From positions 1-9,537 of the forward strand of contig CAJUDJ010000040.1 of the NCBI GenBank assembly GCA_910584985.1: a DNA stretch of 9,537 bases. The letters run 5' to 3'. This stretch comes from an uncultured Eubacterium sp. Lineage in GTDB: Bacteria > Bacillota > Clostridia > Oscillospirales > Acutalibacteraceae. Every line of letters starts with the position of its first letter. Position 1 is the stretch's first letter. Of this stretch, positions 6,436 to 9,537 are shown piece after piece. The translations under genes were made by a program, and so were the position numbers. Under the pieces are notes generated by a model that searched no databases, had not been told where the DNA came from, and saw only the letters and a list, made by a program, of their open reading frames with translations.

Positions 6436-7422
6436 TTATACACTTTTATTCTGCCATTTTATCTGCTGGTCTTTTATAAGCGGATACAAAATCAGCGTTT
6501 CGCTGTTTAAATCCTCACTGTTCATATCAATGGCGGTAAGCTGCCGGTTTTCATAGGTGGTATAATAATAGATTCCTTTATCGGCATTGCAGCAGGAGGT
6601 GTAAAGTGTTTTTTCATATAAACCGTTTTCAAGGCGCACACAGCCGTTCTGCTGTTCAACAGAGCCTAAGATATGAAAAAACTGGCTTACGCTGTCCGCT
6701 TCCTTTTTTGATGAAACGGAATTCATTTTTGTAAAAGCCGCTTTCACAAAGCGGGATTGCGAGGACAAATCACCGGGCAGCCCTAAGGCACCCATTCCAA
6801 GGCTGTATACATTAAAGTTTATTTCTTTTGAAAAATTGTTTTCGGGCTTTTTGCTTGAAAGATGCATATAATTATTCAGATTGTGCAGCTGCATTTCAAA
6901 CGGCGGATTGTTTGTTAAAATACCTACGGGGTTTTTATGAATTTTAAGACCGCCTTTCATCGGTTCAACCGTTAAAGCCCTGTTTTTATCGGCAATCAGC
7001 CAATGAAGCGGTGCATTTTGCAAATTTTTGCTGAAGGGAATATCGACAAGCTCTGTTTTTTCGAGAATCTTTTCCGCTTCATCGACATCTGCACACCTTA
7101 ATAATATCCATGGTATAAATTCAAACGGTGCAATATTGTGCTTTTCATTTGAAGAATTCTGGCTGTAATATGCGTTATACGGAAAATTCAGCCCTGCCAT
7201 GCAAAGCCCCTTTTCATTTACAGCATCATAATAAAGCGGCTGATTATCAAAAACGGCGGCCATTCCGATTATTGCATAATGCTTTTCGGATTTTGCTTCG
7301 GTTCTGAAAGCAAAAGGGAATTTTCTTGGCGTTATGACGAGCAGTTCATTATAGGAACGCTCAATATCCAGTGTTCTTCCGAAATAAAAATCCTTGGTTT
7401 TATAGGTTGCTGCTGTGCACAT
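6436..7422 (-). CDS. bsh: Bile salt hydrolase (choloylglycine hydrolase, Ntn family)
   Basis: The 328-residue protein has the length of clostridial conjugated bile acid hydrolases. Cys2, exposed after Met removal, is the N-terminal nucleophile (MCTAATYK). The other catalytic-site residues are at expected positions: Arg16 and Asp19 (FGRTLD), Asn79 (AGLNFP), Asn171 (GILTNNP) and Arg224 (SRFVKAAF). Asn79, where penicillin V acylases usually have Tyr, favours bile salts. The C-terminal GIYYYTTYEN...AIDMN block also resembles clostridial bile salt hydrolases. The enzyme cleaves glycine or taurine from conjugated bile acids and is normally cytoplasmic; no signal peptide is seen. It is transcribed divergently from the XRE membrane regulator at 7655. 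The ribosome site is weak (AAAGG about 16 bases upstream, then GATGGA). No clear terminator lies in the 10-bp gap to hemW. Confidence 0.92.
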   Translation of the reverse strand: MCTAATYKTKDFYFGRTLDIERSYNELLVITPRKFPFAFRTEAKSEKHYAIIGMAAVFDNQPLYYDAVNEKGLCMAGLNFPYNAYYSQNSSNEKHNIAPFEFIPWILLRCADVDEAEKILEKTELVDIPFSKNLQNAPLHWLIADKNRALTVEPMKGGLKIHKNPVGILTNNPPFEMQLHNLNNYMHLSSKKPENNFSKEINFNVYSLGMGALGLPGDLSSQSRFVKAAFTKMNSVSSKKEADSVSQFFHILGSVEQQNGCVRLENGLYEKTLYTSCCNADKGIYYYTTYENRQLTAIDMNSEDLNSETLILYPLIKDQQIKWQNKSV

Positions 7423-7515
7423 TTAAATCCATCTGCCTTTACAAAAATCCGATTACAGGATTAGTATTGCTTTTTTATTCAGAATTATTGGATTTTGCCG
7501 TAAAAATTAGCAATG

Positions 7516-7550
7516 CAACTGCCGGTTGACAAATTGAATGGCGGCAGTTG
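7516..7550. promoter_or_regulatory. Inverted repeat between bsh and the XRE regulator, candidate operator
   Basis: CAACTGCCG (7516-7524) is perfectly inverted as CGGCAGTTG (7542-7550) around a 17-base centre containing TTGACA (7526-7531). It abuts the predicted -35 box of the regulator gene and lies upstream of bsh, where a weak minus-strand promoter (TTGTCA, 17 bases, TAATTT) would overlap it. An operator for the adjacent XRE protein is plausible; a cruciform or mRNA structure is the alternative. Confidence 0.45.
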
Positions 7551-7551
7551 G

Positions 7552-7580
7552 TTGTAAAAATCACAGCAGACAGCTATACT
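7552..7580 (+). promoter_or_regulatory. Predicted promoter of the XRE membrane regulator
   Basis: TTGTAA (7552-7557) and TATACT (7575-7580) are separated by 17 bases. Transcription would start near 7587, leaving a leader of about 70 bases that contains a 6-bp stem (7593-7598 with 7602-7607, loop of 3) before the GAGGA ribosome site at 7644-7648. The rest of the 7423-7654 gap shows no coding signal. Confidence 0.5.
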
Positions 7581-7654
7581 TTTCTCAGACTTGCAAGCAG
7601 GGCTTGCCGTTTGGCACGCCGATAATACTTTACAATATGAAATGAGGATTTAAT

Positions 7655-8629
7655 ATGATTTTTGCTGATAAATTAATTAAGCTCAGGCGGCAGAAAGGCT
7701 GGTCGCAGGAAGAACTTGCGGAGCAAATGAGTGTTACAAGACAGTCTGTTTCTAAATGGGAAAGCATGCAGTCCCTTCCGGATCTGGACAGAATACTTCA
7801 GCTTTCCAAGCTGTTCGGTGTAAGCACGGATTATCTGCTTAAGGATGAAATTGAGGATGAACAGGCAGAGGAACAGGAGCAAAGCGGCCGTTATGTAACC
7901 GTGCAGGAAGCAGATGATTTTTTAACGGCAAAAAAGGCTGTAGCTGTTCCTGTTTCCATCGGTGTTTTTCTGTGTATTCTTTCTCCAATCTGTCTTTTAA
8001 TGCTGGGGGCATTAAGCGAAAATACAAAAAGCCGTATTTCGGAAAATATGGCAGGCGGACTGGGTCTGATTATTCTGATTGGTTTTATTGCAGCGGCTGT
8101 AACAATTTTCATTATAAGCGGCACAAAAACATCAGAATTTGAATATATGGAAAAAGAGATTCTAATAGCGGATGCTAATGTTATAAAAAAGGTAAAATAT
8201 GAAAAAGATAAATTTTCCCGAATCTTTACCCGCTTCTGCACAGCCGGAACGATTCTTTGTGTGCTGAGTCTGATTCCGCTTTTTGCAGGCATTATAATAA
8301 ATGAGGATGACGATGTTGTTGCAACGGCTTCCCTTTGCCTTACCATTTTTATTGTTGCAATTGGGGTAATGCTTTTAACACGGGTTAATATTATAAACAA
8401 CGCCTATAATATGCTTTTGCAGGAGGGCGATTATTCCAAGGATAAGAAAAAAAGAAATCCGCTTGTTTCAGCGGTTACCGTTACCTATTGGCTTACGGCA
8501 ACAGCTATATTTCTTGTATGGAGCTTTTTAACAAATAAGTGGAATATTACATGGGTGGTTTTTGCGGCAGCAGGTGTGCTTTTTCCTGCCGTGCTTGCAG
8601 TTACAAATCTGTTTGTAAAGAAAAAATAA
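7655..8629 (+). CDS. XRE-type HTH regulator fused to a six-helix membrane domain
   Basis: Residues 1-62 are a canonical HTH_3/XRE domain: LIKLRRQKGWSQEELAEQM, SVTRQSVSKWES with the recognition helix, then LPDLDRILQLSKLFGVSTDYLL. An acidic linker (64-76, Glu and Gln rich) follows, then about six hydrophobic segments near 96-120, 133-156, 194-215, 221-245, 270-292 and 298-320, with a charged cytoplasmic-type stretch at 157-190 and a VKKK end. Proteins of this layout are common in Firmicutes and are taken to be membrane-tethered transcription regulators that respond to envelope or solute cues; no ligand can be read from the sequence. GAGGA lies 6 bases before ATG 7655. It diverges from bsh across 232 bp holding an inverted repeat, so autoregulation or control of bsh is plausible but is inference. 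Confidence 0.85.
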   Translation: MIFADKLIKLRRQKGWSQEELAEQMSVTRQSVSKWESMQSLPDLDRILQLSKLFGVSTDYLLKDEIEDEQAEEQEQSGRYVTVQEADDFLTAKKAVAVPVSIGVFLCILSPICLLMLGALSENTKSRISENMAGGLGLIILIGFIAAAVTIFIISGTKTSEFEYMEKEILIADANVIKKVKYEKDKFSRIFTRFCTAGTILCVLSLIPLFAGIIINEDDDVVATASLCLTIFIVAIGVMLLTRVNIINNAYNMLLQEGDYSKDKKKRNPLVSAVTVTYWLTATAIFLVWSFLTNKWNITWVVFAAAGVLFPAVLAVTNLFVKKK

Positions 8630-8631
8630 AT

Positions 8632-8681
8632 AAGAACGGGCATTCAGCTGTGTTACTGTCAGCTGAATGCTCGTTCTTTTG
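8632..8681. terminator. Strong bidirectional rho-independent terminator
   Basis: A 19-bp stem (8632-8650 with 8660-8678, one G.U pair) with a 9-base loop. On the plus strand it is followed by TTTT; on the minus strand the A-rich stretch 8621-8633 supplies the U-run. It lies between the convergent genes ending at 8629 and 8700 and can serve both. Confidence 0.9.
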
Positions 8682-8699
8682 TTATGCATAAATATATAT

Positions 8700-9272
8700 T
8701 CAGATTTGCCTGAGCCGTATGATAATAATCGCTGAAGCACACAGCACGCAGGTGCCGGCGGAAAAGCCGGTGCTGTGATTAAAGAACAGCGCAGCGGCAA
8801 GAAAAGCAATGCTGGAAATAAACAGCATTATGCTTAGAACTGTCAGTGCAGTTCTTTTTCTTTTATAGGCTTTCGGATATTCCTCTTTCATTATGGCTTC
8901 CTTTTTTATCATATGCTGCTTGAATGCTTTGATTTTATGGAAATGTCTGCTTGTGTATAATGCGCCCACAAGCAGAACGCCAAATATAATACCCATTGCA
9001 TAGGTAGCTAAATCCCTGTAAATTTCAGCTTCCTGAAGTTCTGAAAAATCAATAATACCATAAAAAATAAATGCAAGAATTGCCATAACAAAAAGGAAGT
9101 GAATACGTTTTTGTATTTTTTGCTTTTCAATACGGTTATAATCGGAAATTTTTTGTATGGTTTCCGTTTCTTTATGCTCCGTGCTGTGTTTTTTCCGCTC
9201 GCCGTTTAAAAATTCATCAACGGTAATATCAAAGTGTTTTACAATTTCGATAACTACATCAAAATCAGGCAT
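8700..9272 (-). CDS. XRE-type membrane regulator lacking most of its HTH (5' truncated)
   Basis: The N-terminus MPDFDVVIEIVKHFDITVDEFLNGE is the last part of an XRE/HTH_3 domain (compare LPDLDRILQLSKLFGVSTDYLL in the protein at 7655). Four hydrophobic segments follow near residues 58-75, 88-107, 142-164 and 169-186, with a basic loop at 109-140. Upstream of ATG 9272 the frame continues to 9288 as RESGTN, matching the usual WESGTN-MPD, except that the Trp codon TGG reads AGG, and it then hits TAA at 9294-9296. The first roughly 40 residues, including the recognition helix, are therefore missing. The break adjoins a serine-recombinase remnant, so a mobile element probably split the gene. AGGGAAAG upstream might serve as a ribosome site for the remnant, giving a membrane protein that cannot bind DNA in the usual way. 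It is convergent with the regulator at 7655 and shares its terminator. Confidence 0.7.
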   Translation of the reverse strand: MPDFDVVIEIVKHFDITVDEFLNGERKKHSTEHKETETIQKISDYNRIEKQKIQKRIHFLFVMAILAFIFYGIIDFSELQEAEIYRDLATYAMGIIFGVLLVGALYTSRHFHKIKAFKQHMIKKEAIMKEEYPKAYKRKRTALTVLSIMLFISSIAFLAAALFFNHSTGFSAGTCVLCASAIIIIRLRQI

Positions 9273-9287
9273 ATTTGTTCCGCTTTC

Positions 9288-9315
9288 CCTTAGTTAAAGA
9301 TATGAACCCTCTTTA
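9288..9315 (-). other. Putative end of an integrated element at a GA target inside an XRE gene
   Basis: On the minus strand the recombinase stop (9316-9318) is followed by about 25 bases of unrelated sequence and then AGGGAAAGCGG, which continues the XRE gene. Native XRE genes would read TGG GAA AGC (Trp-Glu-Ser) here, so only bases at and after GGA match the host. A small inverted repeat AAAGA...TCTTT (9296-9300 with 9310-9314) lies at the putative end. Large serine recombinases of the TnpX/TndX group use a GA core dinucleotide, which fits a crossover at this GA. Confidence 0.45.
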
Positions 9316-9537
9316 TCAGTCTACTTTTCCAATAAATCGGTAATATATCTCTATTTCCTGTATTCTTTCGTTATCCTCATTCGTTGTTGCTTCGTGAATA
9401 AGGATTTTTTCTATCATTGCATTTAATAACGGTGCTGTCAGTTCCTTTGGTACGGAATACTCCTTGATTAACTCAATCCACTTTTACTGGCTTTTGTTTT
9501 TCCGTTTTCAATTTCATTTAAGTTCTGCCTGCTGATT
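9316..9537 (-). pseudogene. Large serine recombinase (TnpX/TndX-like), frameshifted C-terminal remnant with DUF4368
   Basis: On the minus strand the last 54 or so codons read KWIELIKEYS...KELTAPLLNAMIEKILIHEA...RIQEIEIYYRFIGKVD and then stop at 9318-9316. This is the typical C-terminal domain (DUF4368) of large serine site-specific recombinases from clostridial integrative elements. Further upstream NQQAEL is in the same frame, but the intervening NEIENGKTKASK lies in a shifted frame, leaving in-frame stops at 9516-9514 (TGA) and 9486-9484 (TAA) among others. Two compensating single-base indels explain this. The catalytic N-terminal domain is outside the window. Even if that domain is intact, the C-terminus is damaged, so the element is probably immobile unless helped in trans. 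Confidence 0.8.

Noticed and set aside
7526..7554. TTGACA at 7526-7531 as the -35 box of the XRE regulator
   Set aside because: At 17 bases the -10 would be TGGTTG, which is not acceptable. TTGTAA-17-TATACT at 7552-7580 fits better; the TTGACA lies in the centre of the dyad.
1..9537. CRISPR array, rRNA or tRNA genes
   Set aside because: No regularly spaced direct repeats and no rRNA or complete tRNA structure were seen on either strand.

Overview
The window looks like chromosomal DNA from a gut-type, low-to-moderate-GC Clostridia (Firmicutes). The signs are strong AAGGAGG-type ribosome sites, secreted proteins with choline-binding-like cell-wall repeats, a bile salt hydrolase close to clostridial conjugated bile acid hydrolases, XRE regulators fused to membrane domains, and the tail of a clostridial-type large serine recombinase. 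The species cannot be named from the sequence alone.

Region 1 (1-3395, mostly AT-rich accessory DNA) holds two tandem copies of a two-gene module: a secreted papain-like (C39/C70-type) cysteine peptidase followed by a protein with an N-terminal signal peptide and a C-terminal membrane helix. In both copies the peptidase stop codon lies inside the ribosome site of the membrane-protein gene. Copy 1 has a peptidase with cell-wall-binding repeats and an intact catalytic Cys/His/Asp set, but a 276-bp MITE-like element (57-332, 19-bp terminal inverted repeats) splits its repeat region. Copy 2 has a collapsed peptidase gene: the signal peptide is followed by a deletion and frameshift, so the repeats and the catalytic cysteine are gone. 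Its membrane-protein partner is intact. I could not assign this module to a described system, and it is the best candidate here for something new.

Region 2 (3396-6425) is core housekeeping DNA: typA/bipA (ribosome-associated GTPase) and hemW (radical-SAM heme chaperone) on the same strand, 23 bp apart. A good promoter precedes typA, and a 15-bp perfect hairpin plus T-run sits between that promoter and the TTG start.

Region 3 (6436-8681) has a bile salt hydrolase on the minus strand, divergent from an XRE-type regulator with about six membrane helices. The 232-bp gap between them contains a 9-bp inverted repeat next to the regulator's promoter, a candidate control point for one or both genes. 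A strong bidirectional terminator closes the region.

Region 4 (8682-9537, minus strand) has a second XRE-plus-membrane gene that has lost most of its helix-turn-helix. Immediately upstream are an apparent mobile-element end and the frameshifted 3' end of a large serine recombinase. The break falls at the Trp-Glu codons typical of XRE proteins, which suggests that a GA-targeting serine-recombinase element integrated inside the regulator gene.
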